Both the position numbers and the translations under genes were made by a program. A stretch of DNA of 64,000 bases from Uranotaenia lowii (Eukaryota > Arthropoda > Insecta > Diptera > Culicidae). The stretch covers positions 153,480,334 through 153,544,333 of the forward strand of contig NC_073692.1 of the NCBI RefSeq assembly GCF_029784155.1. Direction: 5' to 3'. Under the pieces are notes generated by a model, which ran no database searches, was not told the origin of the DNA, and saw only the letters and a list, made by a program, of their open reading frames with translations. Positions 1 through 12,454 of this stretch are shown here, one piece after another (within the stretch, counting starts at the first letter, position 1; the number at the start of each line of letters is the position of its first letter).

Positions 1-1490
1 CGAGAGGTTTTTTTAATCTGACACGTGTCACTGAGTTGATGTGAAAATTGTTCTTCATTTATTTTTCTTTCAACAGATGTTGAAGTAGCTTAAAACAATA
101 ATGACATTCAAATTTTTTTAGCTGAATATATTTTCCAGCATTGCTTAATATTCCTAAATAAGACTATATACTGCTTATTTTCTAAATCATGATTACTGAA
201 GCTAAATCAATTTTGTTAATGTCCCCATGTTGCAACTGGCTCAATTTCATCAGAAGATAAGCTCCCTTTGATCTCCTTTGGATTGGGTTTCACGTTGGCC
301 TTAACGAAACAATTTCGAAACCCAACAACTTGTACGACATCGCAATTACAAACTATTTCCGGTGGTTTTCTCCAGGCAGTGCAAAAAGGATTAGAATCTA
401 TTCTATGCTCAAAGTTTTACGAAGCATCCCATCTTTTCTCGTCAAGCAGTTATGTTATGGTGACTCTTGACTTGAAAGGCTTACACAGGAACGACCTCAA
501 AACTTGCAAGGATATTGAGCTAAATCTAGAACTAGTCAATTAGAGCATTGAAATTCATCAACTCAAAATATAACTGTTATTTAATTACGAAAAGTAAATT
601 TCTATGAAAAATATGTTTTTTAATACAGGTAGTTTTCGGTGTTTCGAAAATTTCAATATTCTGAAAAAACTTGAAGTCACTCCCAATTCACAAAGGCCAA
701 AGTAATTACAATTCGCAAACCATATCGACTCACTCAGGGCACTGAGGCACGTTTCACTTTCTCTACGAAATTCAAGCAATGGCAGCTGTTTTCGACAGAC
801 TTCCCTAGCCAGTCAAGCAGTGTTTGATAATCTCGTATCTTGGGCATAGCTACTAGTTGCAAAGTTGCATCATATCGATGTGCAAAACTAGTTGGTCCGA
901 CGAGGGGGCACGTGCAGCCACTAGGAAAACTGCAACAACTGCAAACTTCCTCCTTCTCTAGGACATTCCTACTCACTCCTCGAATGGATTCGAAAGGAAA
1001 AATAATTTGGTCCTCGATGCTTCAACGCGGCAAAATGGGGTTTCTACTCATTCTTTATGTACTTTTATAATCGCTCGCTTTGTATGGCGTTGGAGATCGG
1101 GGGGTTTTCCTCTACAATAACTGGTCCTTTCTTCATAGAAGGGGAAACAAAAATGGCATCAGGAGGAATGTCAAGTGTAGCTGATGTAGCTGCTGCACAC
1201 TAGCCAGCGCGCTTCTTTGATTGTGTCATTGAATGACACCATCGCAGGGAATGCAGGCGAGCCAGCCACATGATAACGAAAATAGTTTTCCCTATTATTT
1301 TCACATTCGGAAGGATTGTGCTGGCACTGATCGTTATGAATAGCTAAGGAGTAAAATCATGTCTGTGATAAAGTAGCAAAACATGGACGCTTGAAATGGT
1401 AGTTTCAATATCATATCGCAGTCATTCATTTTGGGATAAAGATTTTTATAACTAGCTTTAAATTGAGGATTCAATAATAATTATAATTGT
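1..1490. other. AT-rich non-coding stretch
   Basis: No gene can be supported here. The open frames are all under 95 codons, have no recognisable domain and overlap each other on both strands. I saw no clear terminal repeat, tRNA or microsatellite. Confidence 0.6.
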
Positions 1491-1551
1491 TTATGTAAAA
1501 CTTTAACGATTACAATTTTTCCATCGGTTGCAGACAACTTAAGATTACCAT
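1491..1551 (+). repeat. 61-bp direct repeat, copy 1
   Basis: These 61 bases are repeated without change at 2601-2661, exactly 1110 bp away and in the same orientation. On the minus strand this copy reads in frame as the end of the transposase (GNLKLSATDGKIVIVKVLHK). The two copies bracket the transposase relic. Confidence 0.9.
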
Positions 1552-2455
1552 CGTCCACCTTCTTCGCCGCAGAAAGCCAGTTTGCCTTGAACTACTGCAC
1601 GTCCTTAGCAGTTTTTTTGGTCTTCTTTAGGTTCCGCTTGACAATAGCCCAGTAATTCTCAATTGGGCGGAGCTCTGGCGGGTTGTAAGGGTTCTTGTCC
1701 TTGGGAACCACCTGCACGTTGTTGGCGGCGTACCACTCCATGCCCTTTTAACCGTAACGACAAGATGCCAAATCCGACCAAAACAGTACGGACAACCGTG
1801 TTTCTTGAGGAAAGGCAGCAAACGTTTATTCAAACACTCTTTCACGTAAATTTCTTGGTTGACAGTCGCGGAAGCTATGCAAATGTTGCTTTTCAAGCCA
1901 CAGGTACAAATGGCTTGCCAAACCAGATATTTCTTCGCGAACTTTGACAGTTTCATGTGCTTGAAAATATCTACTACCTTTCCCCTTCCTTTTGCCGTAT
2001 AAAACTCCTTTCCCGGAAGCTGCCTGTAGTCGGCTTCCGTTACCACGCAGTCAAACTTCGTCAGCATCGTCGTGTACAGCCTCCGGGATCGCGCTTTGGC
2101 CGTCGTATTTTGTTTATCATCGCGATTTGGAGTCACTACCTTCTTGCAAGTCGATAGTTCGGCTCGTTTTTTGGCTCAATGCACGGTTGTAGACGATACA
2201 CCCAGCTTATTTGCGGCATCCCGAAGAGAGAGGTTAGGGTTTCGCTTGAAACTATCGGCAACTCTCTTTGTCGTCTCAGCGGCTTCCGGTTTTCGATTTC
2301 CCCCCGATCCAGAGTTCCCCAAACACTTAAATTATTATTGTAACGGTTGATTTGGCAACTTTTAGCGATTTTGCCAGCTTCGCGTGCGAGTAGCTCGGAT
2401 TTTCGTGATGCGCGAGTAAAATTTTGATACGCTGCTCTTCTTCCTTGGACGGCAT
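1491..2455 (-). pseudogene. Broken DD37E Tc1/mariner transposase
   Basis: This is a decayed cut-and-paste transposase read right to left. The N-terminus starts at the ATG at 2455 with MPSKEEEQRIKILLAHHEN and a helix-turn-helix (SYSHAKLAKSLKVAKSTV), then breaks at a frameshift near 2340. A second open stretch from about 2136 carries the catalytic core: CVVTEADYRQLPGKEFYTAKG, then KYLVWQAICTCG and KRLLPFLKKHGCPYCF. A further frame change near 1770 leads to a WSDLASC-like motif and the RPIENYWAIVKRNLKKTKK block. The spacing between the second Asp and the Glu counts to 37 residues, the signature of the DD37E group known from mosquitoes. The first catalytic Asp appears as Glu-Ala (TEAD), and several stops are present, so the copy is dead. 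I saw no convincing terminal inverted repeats. Confidence 0.85.
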
Positions 2456-2600
2456 TTTGACAACTGAAGATTGAATTCCAAAATCAAAATAGGAACAACA
2501 TTCTATACACACACACTTTCAAAATGAGGGGTGTTCAGGTTTTTTAAATGCAAAATTGAAAGAAATACGTCAAATTGATATTGACCAAATTTTGACCGTA

Positions 2601-2661
2601 TTATGTAAAACTTTAACGATTACAATTTTTCCATCGGTTGCAGACAACTTAAGATTACCAT
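2601..2661 (+). repeat. 61-bp direct repeat, copy 2
   Basis: Identical to 1491-1551 but placed upstream of the transposase N-terminus, where a C-terminal coding piece does not belong. It abuts a tRNA-like sequence at 2662-2760. Confidence 0.9.
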
Positions 2662-2760
2662 TCAACACTCAGAGCCGAGATGGGAATCGAACCCATTGCT
2701 TATTCTCGGCTACCGTGACGTATTGCCAGAAAATCGGTTTAGAGGACAAATTAAAAACCC
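2655..2760 (-). mobile_element. tRNA-derived SINE-like fragment
   Basis: The minus strand contains a Pol III B-box-like GGTTCGATTCC (complement of 2683-2693) within a tRNA T-arm-like context, followed by a tail related to the one at 14.5 kb. Both copies continue from the B box into a shared tail with TAATCTTAAGTT. This suggests a tRNA-derived SINE, 5'-truncated and degenerate. The A box is not clear. Confidence 0.35.
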
Positions 2761-2761
2761 A

Positions 2762-4854
2762 CTAACTAAAATTGTCATAAAACCGTAGATGAGATTGCGT
2801 AATGATGACAGCTGTTTGACATGAGTGTGACATTCGCCATAGCTTAGATAAGCTTCAAAATCAAATATAGCCATGTTAGTTTCATTCAACTCCAAAAGTG
2901 TTGTCTATAGCCGAACACAACGAATTACTTGATTTAAGTGTGCATCATTGGTACAAAAACGTACACACTAAGAGTGGATATATTCCGCTCGGAATATTGA
3001 TTCTCCGAACCACAGAAGAGTTGCTTAATTTGCACGAAGTTTGAATCCTGAAATCTAGGCTGACATTTCTACAAGTGCACAGGAACTCGAAATAATCCCC
3101 TGAAAAAGGATCAATCTTCTCCTGTATCACGTTTGACACGTTTGTTTTTTATGCTGTGCATTTTTTTTTCTCTTTCTGTATTGCGAGTCTCGAAAGCAAA
3201 TCCAATTGTAAAACTTTAAGTGCAAGCTTCTTTACAAATATTGTGCAAAACGTTGTACTTCAGTCGAATGTTATAAAATACGTTTGCAAAAACGAATCAG
3301 AATTCGAATAACAACACCATATTGCTGATTCTAAGAAGCTAAAGAAAACCGCCAACATATTAAAGAAATCCGGCTCCCTCAACTAGTCATCAATCAACAC
3401 CAACAAATAGCGGCGCGCCAGTAGCAATTCATCCAACAAGAGGTTCCAACGGCAATTGCAGTGATTAAAAAGGGGAAAAATAGAGTTCCGGTGCTGGTTC
3501 ATATCAAGGTATTGCCAATACGGAAGGCTTTCCCAACAACAGGTTTAAAAAATTTTTGTAATAATTGAAAATGAATAAGGAAGAAAGCGGGGAAACGATT
3601 TCAGTACTCCCTAACATTTCGGAAAGGATCCACGTGCTCACAGGAGAATTACAAAACACCCTGCAAATTACAGGAGAAATACGTTTGGAGCCTTCAAGTG
3701 AATTTGACAATTGTTTGTCTGAGCTGTTTTTCTATCCCGAAATCGTTTTGTGATTTCAGCTGTTGAAAATACAGGACGAAATCGTCCTGACCACAGGATA
3801 AAAGATTAAGTGTGTACAAAAAAGAAAAAAAAACTTGAATCTATAAGTACTACTAATCAAACATGACATATTCAGTTATTCAAAAAAAATTAATGCGTGA
3901 ATTCAAATCAGAACAGGTACCGTCGAGGCCCAGTCGGGATTTCATTCGAATTTTATGAATATGAAGCATTTTTCCTGTGATTCGTAAAGTCGTTATCCCG
4001 AGCGATATAATGGCAATCTTAGTGTGTAACATCCAGACCAAAAAATTAAAAAAAAAAAGAATACGAACATAAATAGGACGATAAACACGAATTTTTCGGT
4101 CGAAACATAATCTCAATTTTCAATTGACCAATTTTTAAGCTCAACAAATTACAGTCTGTCTTTGATTCTTTTTTTTTAATAGACCAAATATATCTGGTAA
4201 CTCAAAAACCTATTTCTTCGTATTATGATGATTTGAATTAGTGCCTTGCATCATTTTTATCCGAACAGCTTCGTAAGCTAAAATTCAAGTTTTGAATTCT
4301 ATTTCAGATGTTTAAATGTCAGAAATCAGATTCAGTCTGAATTCGGGTTTATATTCATTTGAAGAATTCACAATCATCTTTGAGGGCCAAATCCGAGACA
4401 TCTCATACTTCGCTTTCCGCTCTATACATATTCTTAATAAAAACAATTTAAAAGATTTGAGTTGTTAAACTTGAAGCCAATTCTGAAAATTCTAAGCTTG
4501 AAGCACATTCAAGATCTGGATTACGTATTATGCATTTCTATTTAGAATTTTTGGTCGGGACTCTTGGTTTGAAATTCCTTAAATTAAATTCGTATTTATT
4601 TATTTTGTTCAATAATCTTCATCAAAATAATTAATAAGTTTAATAATTTTTTTTATCAAGGGTAAAGTTCGATTGCAAAAAGAATGCTTCTTGTTTATAA
4701 TCTACATTCAGACTCCGTTAGATTTTGCACTTCTGGTTCAATTTTGGAGCAATTTTTTTAAACAACTTTACTCAACATTTTCCGCTTAACGGTATTAATA
4801 GAATTTAGACAAACAATATAAATTGGATTTTTAGTTCAATTTTAGATAAAATAT
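2762..4854. other. Non-coding stretch without recognised features
   Basis: Only short open frames (up to 78 codons) with no recognisable content. Composition is AT-rich with homopolymer A and T runs. An apparently ordinary intergenic or intronic tract. Confidence 0.5.
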
Positions 4855-5080
4855 AATAAGGCTGGAGTAAATATCAATTTCTTTTTTTGTCAGCCACCTC
4901 CCCCCCTCCCCCTTAAAAATTTCCGAAAAATCCGAAGGGGGGAATAAATTAAATTTGAAGTATTTTATGCTAATTTTTAGGTTTTGTGCAATGATGTAGT
5001 ATGCAGTTTTGTTGCGTACAAGTTTTTGTGCAATTTATTCCAATTTACTTTTTTTTGCATTATTTTTTATTTTCAAACAA
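4855..5080 (+). repeat. Dispersed repeat with C-rich centre, copy 1
   Basis: This tract opens with AATAAGGCTGG, runs through a C-rich block (CCTCCCCCCCTCCCCC) and a matching GAAGGGGGG, and ends near GTGCAATTTATTCCAATTTA. The same order of motifs occurs at 19311-19655, so this is a dispersed repeat family. No coding capacity is visible. Confidence 0.7.
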
Positions 5081-5478
5081 GCTGCTGTTTCTTTCGACCT
5101 AAATATAATAATTGTTTGATAACATTTCAAAATATAAGTAATGACCATCTGAACTAACAATTTCTCTTAAATTGCGGTTTTTACAACCTTTTAGATAAAC
5201 AGTTCGGGAACTGATGGTGATTTCCTAACCTCAATCAACAACTTAGCTTCACGTAACTATGCGCAAACCTGTAGAAGATGATATCACTTTGTGATTCTCA
5301 ATGATGAAAGTTTTGGTACACTTACGGTGATTTAAGCTCAAAAGGTTTTATCTAAAGTTTCTTATAAACTTCGTAGGTACCTGTTAATACTTATTTCTGC
5401 CCTTCCACATAGAGTTTTCCAACCTGTACAATAAGGCTTCAATTATTTTACGTTTGGCTGAAACTTTTCTGCTACATA

Positions 5479-6399
5479 AGGCTATGATCATTTAGTATCC
5501 GGGCACTTTATTTCGGTGATATCTACGTAAATAGAGCATGGATATGCAAAAGTTTAGTTGCGTTGTGTTGGTTATGAAAAGGACTATCTTGCTTATTTTT
5601 GATAGATTTTTAAGTTAACGTGTGTTTGAGATATTTACGACGCAAAAAAACATGGTAAAAATAATTTTGCACAAATTTGCTCCTTTGACGCATTTTGCGC
5701 CTCGAAATTTCTTCATTGTTAACTTGAAAGCTCATGAACTGTTGGTTTTTTTTCTGATTTTTTTTTTCGAACCAAATGGTTAAGAAGTATAAGCAGCCAC
5801 TCTAGAATGCTCACGAAGTTCAAACCAAGCATCTTAGTGGAACCCTTGATCTTAAATATGGTTAAAAGTCTATGGTTATTGGGGATAACTGAATGCAGAC
5901 TCCTTAAAAAATGCAAAAAAAAATAATTTCCGGCAGGCAAAAAGTGTTGCCTGACTAGTGGACACCAAGTAAATAACTAATACTGATCAGTTATAAAGAT
6001 CGCAATCTGTGCATCCGGTTTTTAAGCAATATGACAGATGTGTTCTGATGGATATTAAAACCGGATTTAAGAGATTAAATTCTTCGAGATGCCTACTCAT
6101 GAAAAGATTCCAACCAGATTCCAATTGCTTTTTTTGTATAAAATATCATGATTTTGCAAAGTTTTGCTTCTATGTTAAAAAAAAATCAATACATAACTGA
6201 AAAATGCGTGCAAAGATAAAAAAAAAGAGATTTTATGAAAAAGTTATTCTTGAAATTATCGATAATTTTTTTTTATATATTTTTACATTAAATGTCATAT
6301 TAACACCTTTCTTTCCTGCATAGAACGTTTTTCGATCAAATAAATAGTTTTTAAAATACACACGTTTGTAACTGCCCGGACACTAAATGATCATAGCCT
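5479..6399. mobile_element. TA-flanked Tc1/mariner-type non-autonomous element
   Basis: The left end starts AGGCTATGATCATTTAGTA and the right end is its inverse (CACTAAATGATCATAGCCT). The terminal inverted repeats are about 27 bp with one mismatch, and each end is bordered by TA, as expected for Tc1/mariner insertion. The 921-bp interior has no intact transposase. A weak stretch at 6009-6200 on the plus strand contains CVLMDIKTGFKRL, which resembles the first-aspartate block of this superfamily, so this may be a decayed copy and not a true MITE. Confidence 0.75.
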
Positions 6400-6401
6400 T
6401 A

Positions 6402-7985
6402 CCAATGATTAGACAATTTTTAGATTGTTGTGGGTTGGTTCAAGAAACTATAACTTTTTCACTAAGAGGCTTCCACCGGTTAACTATTTAGTATACAAGT
6501 TTTTATGAAACTTAGAACTTGTGTGTCCACGTTTACTAGTTTACTTCAATCTTTTATCTTTTTGCCAGGTCATCAAATTTCTGACATTTCTACGATTTGT
6601 AAGAACTAAAATAATTTCTGTCCCGGAATGACGAAACCTAGGCCGTGTCAACAAAAGATTTGTCTTCAAAGATGTGAATTTGTAAAACATACACACATGA
6701 ATAACTAAGAGCTAAAAGCAGTATGATTATGATGTTAAACTGCATTGAAAAAAGAAGGAATGGTTGTTTTTTGCTCCAAAAAAACCCATTCTTTCCCCTG
6801 GACACGGAAAAGACACGTTTCAAAAATTTAATTTTATTAATAGGTGGCCTGCAGCGGCAACATGCGTTCCCCGTTTCTGTTTATATTTTACTTTCCTTTG
6901 GGCTTAACTCAGACAGACTACCCAGAAGTCAGAACCTAATGTAAAAGCAGCAGATAGAGGCAACACATTGCTTTACTCTGTGTTTTCTACACTGAATGAG
7001 TGCATTACGATTGCAATGGTGAAATAAAATTGTGCACGTTTCGGGCATAATTTCAGTGCCCTGGGATGCCTGTTGGTTTTTGCGGAAGAAGTTTCAGATG
7101 ACTTTTGTGTATTGAGTTGCTCAGCTGTTGTTACTATTTAGGTCTGAAAAATTAATAAATTTAAGTAATTTTACCATTTTTAATTATCTCAAGAAGCCCT
7201 GTGACGTAATAGACCTTAATTTAAAAAAAAATAATAATGGTGGCTCCATAGAAAATTCAGAACAGTTCATACCGAAACATGAGGTGTCATGCACAAGAAA
7301 TAACTTCATTTCAAACAAACGAGGCACCTTTCTAGTGAAAATCAAGGCCAACAACTGTGAAGAGCTATTTCCTTCTCAACGTGGCTTATCATGAATGGGG
7401 AAAAAGAATTGCTAAGTTCTCATTAACAACTCTCATTATGATGAGCTAGGTCAAGAGATTTGAAATGAATTTCCACTGTGCTACTGGTTCGTTTGCATAC
7501 ATTCACTATTCAAAAGTTCTTCAAAATTGTCTTTCTAGGTTCCCAAGAAACATTTGTTTTTTTTTTCATGGGAAGCTTACGAATAATATCTTTAGTTCGT
7601 GGAATCGGTTTATTGGTAATCCAAGCAAGTAATTTGAAGATAAAAATGAATAATGTCCAAAGGAAATAAAAAATTTTTTTGAACTCTTTTAACACTTTTC
7701 TCCTTTCAACTACAAGTAAGAATTTCATATCTCGAATCGTAACAAATGACAGCGAATGGCACACAGTCTGTGACTGCGTCATCGATTTTTCAACCATTAA
7801 CGGGGCGGCCTCTGATGACATCCGACATCAAAAGTCAGCCCGGATCAATTAAGTTTTATATTTTTCTCTCGCAATGTTTCCCGTTTCGATGGCCAATATT
7901 GACAACGTCTGCCCTTTTATCGCGCAGATGGAAAATATTTACTTGGAAGAAACGGAACACAGAGAAATGACATTACCATCATCGG
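6402..7985. other. Non-coding stretch
   Basis: No supportable gene. A 103-codon minus-strand frame at 7510-7821 has one hydrophobic segment (FYFLWTLFIFIFKLLAWI) but matches no family I know and shows no splice or start context that argues for a gene. Confidence 0.45.
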
Positions 7986-8020
7986 ACATCATCATCATCA
8001 TCGTGATCATCATCATCATA
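7986..8020 (+). repeat. ATC trinucleotide microsatellite
   Basis: An interrupted run of about eleven CAT/ATC triplets with one GTG interruption near its centre. Confidence 0.9.
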
Positions 8021-9099
8021 ATCAACTATTGGAAATCACAACAAATAATGTGTTTCCTTCAAGCATTGGTCATGTGTGGGGAACCTTTCTCTCTTATGTT
8101 GGCTCCTAAAATTAATAGATCGTAAATTTCATTGCAAATAATATCGAGCGAAATGAAAAATCATTTCATTTTTTATTGTCAAATTGAAACACTGCGCTGG
8201 GTGGCTAGTAAAATTTACAATTTTTTACAAGTCTTATTGCAAAAGGTTTATTTATTTAGTCTTAGAGGAAATATGTGTGAAAAAATACTTTATATATGTT
8301 TGAAAAAGCCTAAGACTGACGCTTTATAAATGATGTAGAGCCTCCTGCAGCTTCCTCTTATTACAATCGCATCAATTTCAAACCAATGGAGAGTTATGCT
8401 AAGGATTTGAATTGTTTTGCATTTCAAGTGCCATTGAGAGTGATGGCACTACTGCTTTACATGGAGTAAATGGACAATCGAAATCCGTTCTATCTTTCCC
8501 GTTTTCTTGGTCCACAATCATATGTACATTGTACATACATATGCATGCTGGATCTGCTATTTATTTCTTTTAGATCTTAAGATATCAACTTGTTGGCAAT
8601 GATCCGAAAGCCCAGTGGAATGGCACGTTTTTGGTGTTTGTTAGTGGGTATCAATCGGAGGTTATTCTTTGGATGAATTGAGTCATTCTTGAAAGATGAA
8701 AACGAAACCATTTAGAATGGAACTTATATTAGGTAGTAGTTCCGAACAAATTCTACTCAAAAAGCTATAAATTTGTCAATTTTGATTGAAAGTATGACTC
8801 ATCATAGAATTTGTTGATAACAAAATTCACGGACGCTCAAAACAGTTTTCCTAGCCAAATTGAGAAACCCCCCAAAAATGGAGGTTGGACTGTATGTTAG
8901 TCAATAATTTTGTCCCTGCCTTTTCTTTAGACACAATCTGGATGTAACATTGATGAGAGAATGAAAATTTTAAGTTGACTTGTAAAATAAATATTTTCAA
9001 TATGATTCTTTGAATCACACGAGTTGTACATTATTGGGATAAGATTCAAAGTAATGAAGTGATTTACATAATAATTCAAATATTTTGGCCCTTGGCCTA
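8021..9099. other. Non-coding stretch
   Basis: Nothing gene-like was seen. A short palindromic patch around 8520-8545 (TGTACATTGTACATACATATG) is the only local structure. Confidence 0.45.
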
Positions 9100-9975
9100 T
9101 CCTCAGGTTGCAAGATTTTTTTTTTCAACACGAATCTTGGCTGAAAAAATCCGGGCTATTTTACCTTAAAAGCTGGCAAAATCAAGGCATTTGATTTAAA
9201 AGTTGTCGATTAAAAATCCGGGCAAATTTGGTTAAAACCCAGGAGTTTCTTGACAAAATTCAAGAAAAAAAACTTGAAAAAAAAATTTCCACCAAAACTT
9301 ATAAGAAGATTTTAAATCGTATTTTCAGGCTTCCTTAAAACCTTTCACGGTTGTTTTTATACAACTTGCTCAAAAAAATTCGTTTAGGACGCTAAAATAA
9401 ATAAAATTTAAAATTACATAATTTGTTTTGTTTTGGTTCGATTTGCCAAATAAAGTGAAAAAATCCGGGCAAATCTGAGCTTCTTTCAATGATATTCGGG
9501 CCAAGGTTGCCAAAAAAAATTCTGTGTTTTTGACGTAAAAAATCTCGAATTCTGTGATTTTAACCTAAAATTCTGTGACGTTTTCTGTGACGCTATTTCT
9601 ATGAATTTTATTGGAAAAATCATGTGAAACATCAAAAACTTGGAACTGTTAACAGTTTTAATAGAAAATAATCAATTTTTATTACCTTGTTTCCATGAAT
9701 TATAGTCAGAAATAAAATGTCGAAAGTGACATTAAAATTAACAATTTTTGAAATTTGAACTAAATGTAGAAAATCTGTGAATTCTGTGAAAATTTAAAAA
9801 ATTCTGTGACACAGATTCTGTGACGAAATTTTGCTCAAAATTCTGCGATAATACAGCTTTTTCTGTGATTTCGGCAACCTTGATTCGGGCAACCGGACCG
9901 GACTTTTTCCAAATTTTGTTTCAAATATCCGGGCAAACCCGGATAAAACCGAGAAGCCTGGCAAACTTAGCCTAT
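9100..9975 (+). repeat. Degenerate CCGGGC-containing repeat, interrupted
   Basis: The motif AATCCGGGC recurs at about 9147, 9215 and 9463, and related motifs appear after 9890 (ATCCGGGCAAACCCGG). The interval is one repeat family, split by the hAT-type element at 9502-9882. A related patch with GGGAAAACCGGG lies near 31.53 kb. Confidence 0.55.
9502..9882. mobile_element. hAT-type MITE with 8-bp target duplication
   Basis: The 381-bp element begins CAAGGTTGCCAAAA and ends in the inverse TTTCGGCAACCTTG. It is flanked on both sides by the same 8 bases ATTCGGGC (9494-9501 and 9883-9890), the target-site length typical of hAT transposons. The interior consists of repeated TTCTGTGA-type motifs without coding capacity. 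It sits inside the older CCGGGC repeat, which dates it as the later insertion. A second, rearranged copy is at 15.84-16.29 kb. Confidence 0.85.
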
Positions 9976-12182
9976 CCGGTAAACAAGTTGAGTAATGGAA
10001 ATTTGTTTTTTTTTTGCAATCTACTGCGTGATATTGAATATTGACAGATGGCCGTCAGAAAAAAAACTTCTGTCTCAGAAGAATCAATAGAATCGTTAAT
10101 ATAGTTCCATGATTAATTTCGTAAAAATCTACTTTAAATCGCAGAAAAACCGATGAATACTTCTTGTGTCCAGGATAGTAAAATCAGTTCAATAATCTTC
10201 AATTTAACCTGATAATCCATACAATATCCTGGTAAAATTGAGAAAATCTCAGATTAAATGTAAATCTAATTTGCACATAACCAGGACGAATTTAGACTTG
10301 ATTCACACAGTGTTCTGAAAAAAGTTAAATAATACTCAAACAAAAAACTTGGAAATGTGTTAATATTATAAAACTAAATAAATTTAAGGCATGCTCCAGA
10401 TGCAGTTTAGGAAAAAAACCAAAAACAAAATCAAACAAGTGTAAGACATTTTTTATATTTGACGCCTTGGAACCCCAAGAGTATAAGTGCAAAAATGATC
10501 GCTTTTCAATTAATTTTGTCAAACAATTCTTAATACTTCAGATACATTTTGTGATTTTTAAATATTTTTCGAATTTGACGAACGAACGAAAAAAGGTCCA
10601 AATGGAGTTCCGGAATTACGGAAGTCTGATCTATAGCTAAGTTGGGCATTTCAACTGACTCACAAATACAGATCTAGATACGAAAAGCTTTAGCAGAACA
10701 GTTTTACGGCAGTTTCAAGCTTTGTTCGGAACTACGATATAAGTATTTACATTGAACAATTTTGTATTTATCTCATTTTTTGATACCTTTAAGTTTTAAA
10801 AAGTCTACAAAAATATACCAGCTTTTAAGATGATTTCAAATTGTTTCTATTTTTTAAAATCGTTCAAATTGTTTTGTAGTTGTAAACAGTAAATGTTAAT
10901 TTTAAATTATGATCCAGAAGGAAAGATTAAAACAGTTACTCGTATTGCATGTTAGAAAAATAATTTTTAAGATTTATTTTACCATTAAATTGATGAAATA
11001 TTATTAAATTTTATAGAATCTTGCCTTGGTCAATGAACAGAAATTTCATTCAAAACTGAAATCACTAACTTAACATCTATTTTGACTGTATTTATTCTGC
11101 ATTCCAATACTCAGAGCCCCAAAAACCTATGATAACAAATCTCGCCGTCAACTGCATGATTTCGAGTTGTTTTGCAGCATTCCGTGGGAAATTGAGGATT
11201 TTTTCGAATTATGTGCAAAATAAATTTTTATCATCAGTCTTAGAGTGTCATATTTTTTTCAAAATTTTTGAAAAAATAGACAATTGAAAAAATACAGCAT
11301 CAACAAGACATTTCAAACTATCTTGTCATAAAAAAATATTCAATGGGTGATGATTCTCGTTCATATTGGCCACTCTAGAAAGAAATCAATAGAGATGTTT
11401 TTATATATCCCCGGATCAGTTGCCATAATTTTAATCCTAAATGATTCCAGTTCGTCATTGTTTCGTTTTGTATCTATCTTCAAAGTTTTGGAGGGAAAAA
11501 TTATAATTATGAATGTTAAGAAAATAAAATGTCCTTCTTAAGTTTGTCGCGATCAAGATAAGCTGTATTTTTTATACCATTCCGAAGTTCTGCCCAAACA
11601 ATGGGTTATTTTCTACAGCGTTTATCTCGTGATGTAATTCTAATCGGGACAGGTCTTATAAAAATTGGCCAAACACAAAAACTTATAAGCATGTTTCCTT
11701 GAAAAAAGCATTTCTGACCTTATACTCTTCTAGCTCCAAGGGCGTGATTAAAAAAATTTTTTTTTCGTTTGGCTTTGATCACCGCACTTTCTTGTGGTTT
11801 TCTTTAATTGATATTTTCGGTGATTTACGACGAAAAATGAAACTGCAGTTTTTAACGTTTCGGCTTACTGAATTTCAGCCATTCTTAGGAAAGCTAAATT
11901 TAAATTAAAAAGAAATAAAATATTAATTTTGTAATTTTTTTACAATTCATTAATTTACTAATAACATAATTCAAAATAACAAAAAACTATTCTAGTGCAT
12001 ACTGTCGTGAAACTCACAACTTTTTTTGCCGCGTGTTTACAGCCGTCGTACGATATTTGAAATCGACGTCAGATAGATGCTCCTTGTCAGCCGTTATCTT
12101 GGTGTGTATGCGATTGGTTCGTCGTCGGTTTGGTTTTCGGTTGGATCGTTCTCTGGAATTGAGGCGTTTTTATATATTTAAT
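9976..12182. other. AT-rich non-coding stretch
   Basis: No gene, tRNA or clear mobile element was recognised. Open frames stay under 75 codons and contain no known motif. Confidence 0.5.
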
Positions 12183-12310
12183 TAGTTAGGGGGCATCCAA
12201 AAATTACGTAACGCCCCTAGGGGGGGGGGGGGAAGGGAGTAAGCTCGAGCGTTTCGAATTGTGACATTGGGGAGGGGGGAAGTATGCTCATCGTTACGTA
12301 ACGATGTTTT
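12183..12310 (+). repeat. G-run element end with TTACGTAA motifs
   Basis: The sequence GGGGGCATCCAAAAATTACG is followed by TAACGCCCCTA, a 14-base G run, a GTGACATTGGGGAGGGG block and TCGTTACGTAACGA. A similar combination of G run, GCGTTACGTAATTTT and GTGACATTTT occurs at 14341-14440. The two may be the ends of one element or separate copies. The MITE inside the copia element (30211-30974) has a related design. Confidence 0.55.
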
Positions 12311-12454
12311 CCATAAAATTTCAGTTTAATCGCAGCTATTTTATGTCATGCAATTTTTGCAGAATCAGAAGCAAACAACTCTTCTCGTAATAAGACAATC
12401 AATTTATTTTATCAGAGAGTTATCAATGAGTACTTAGAAGCGATTTGGATATAT

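Noticed and set aside
1663..2350. Several plus-strand frames of 66-94 codons
   Set aside because: They are antisense shadows of the DD37E transposase.
7510..7821. 103-codon minus frame with one hydrophobic segment
   Set aside because: No family motif, no conserved context, and AT-rich sequence gives hydrophobic frames by chance.
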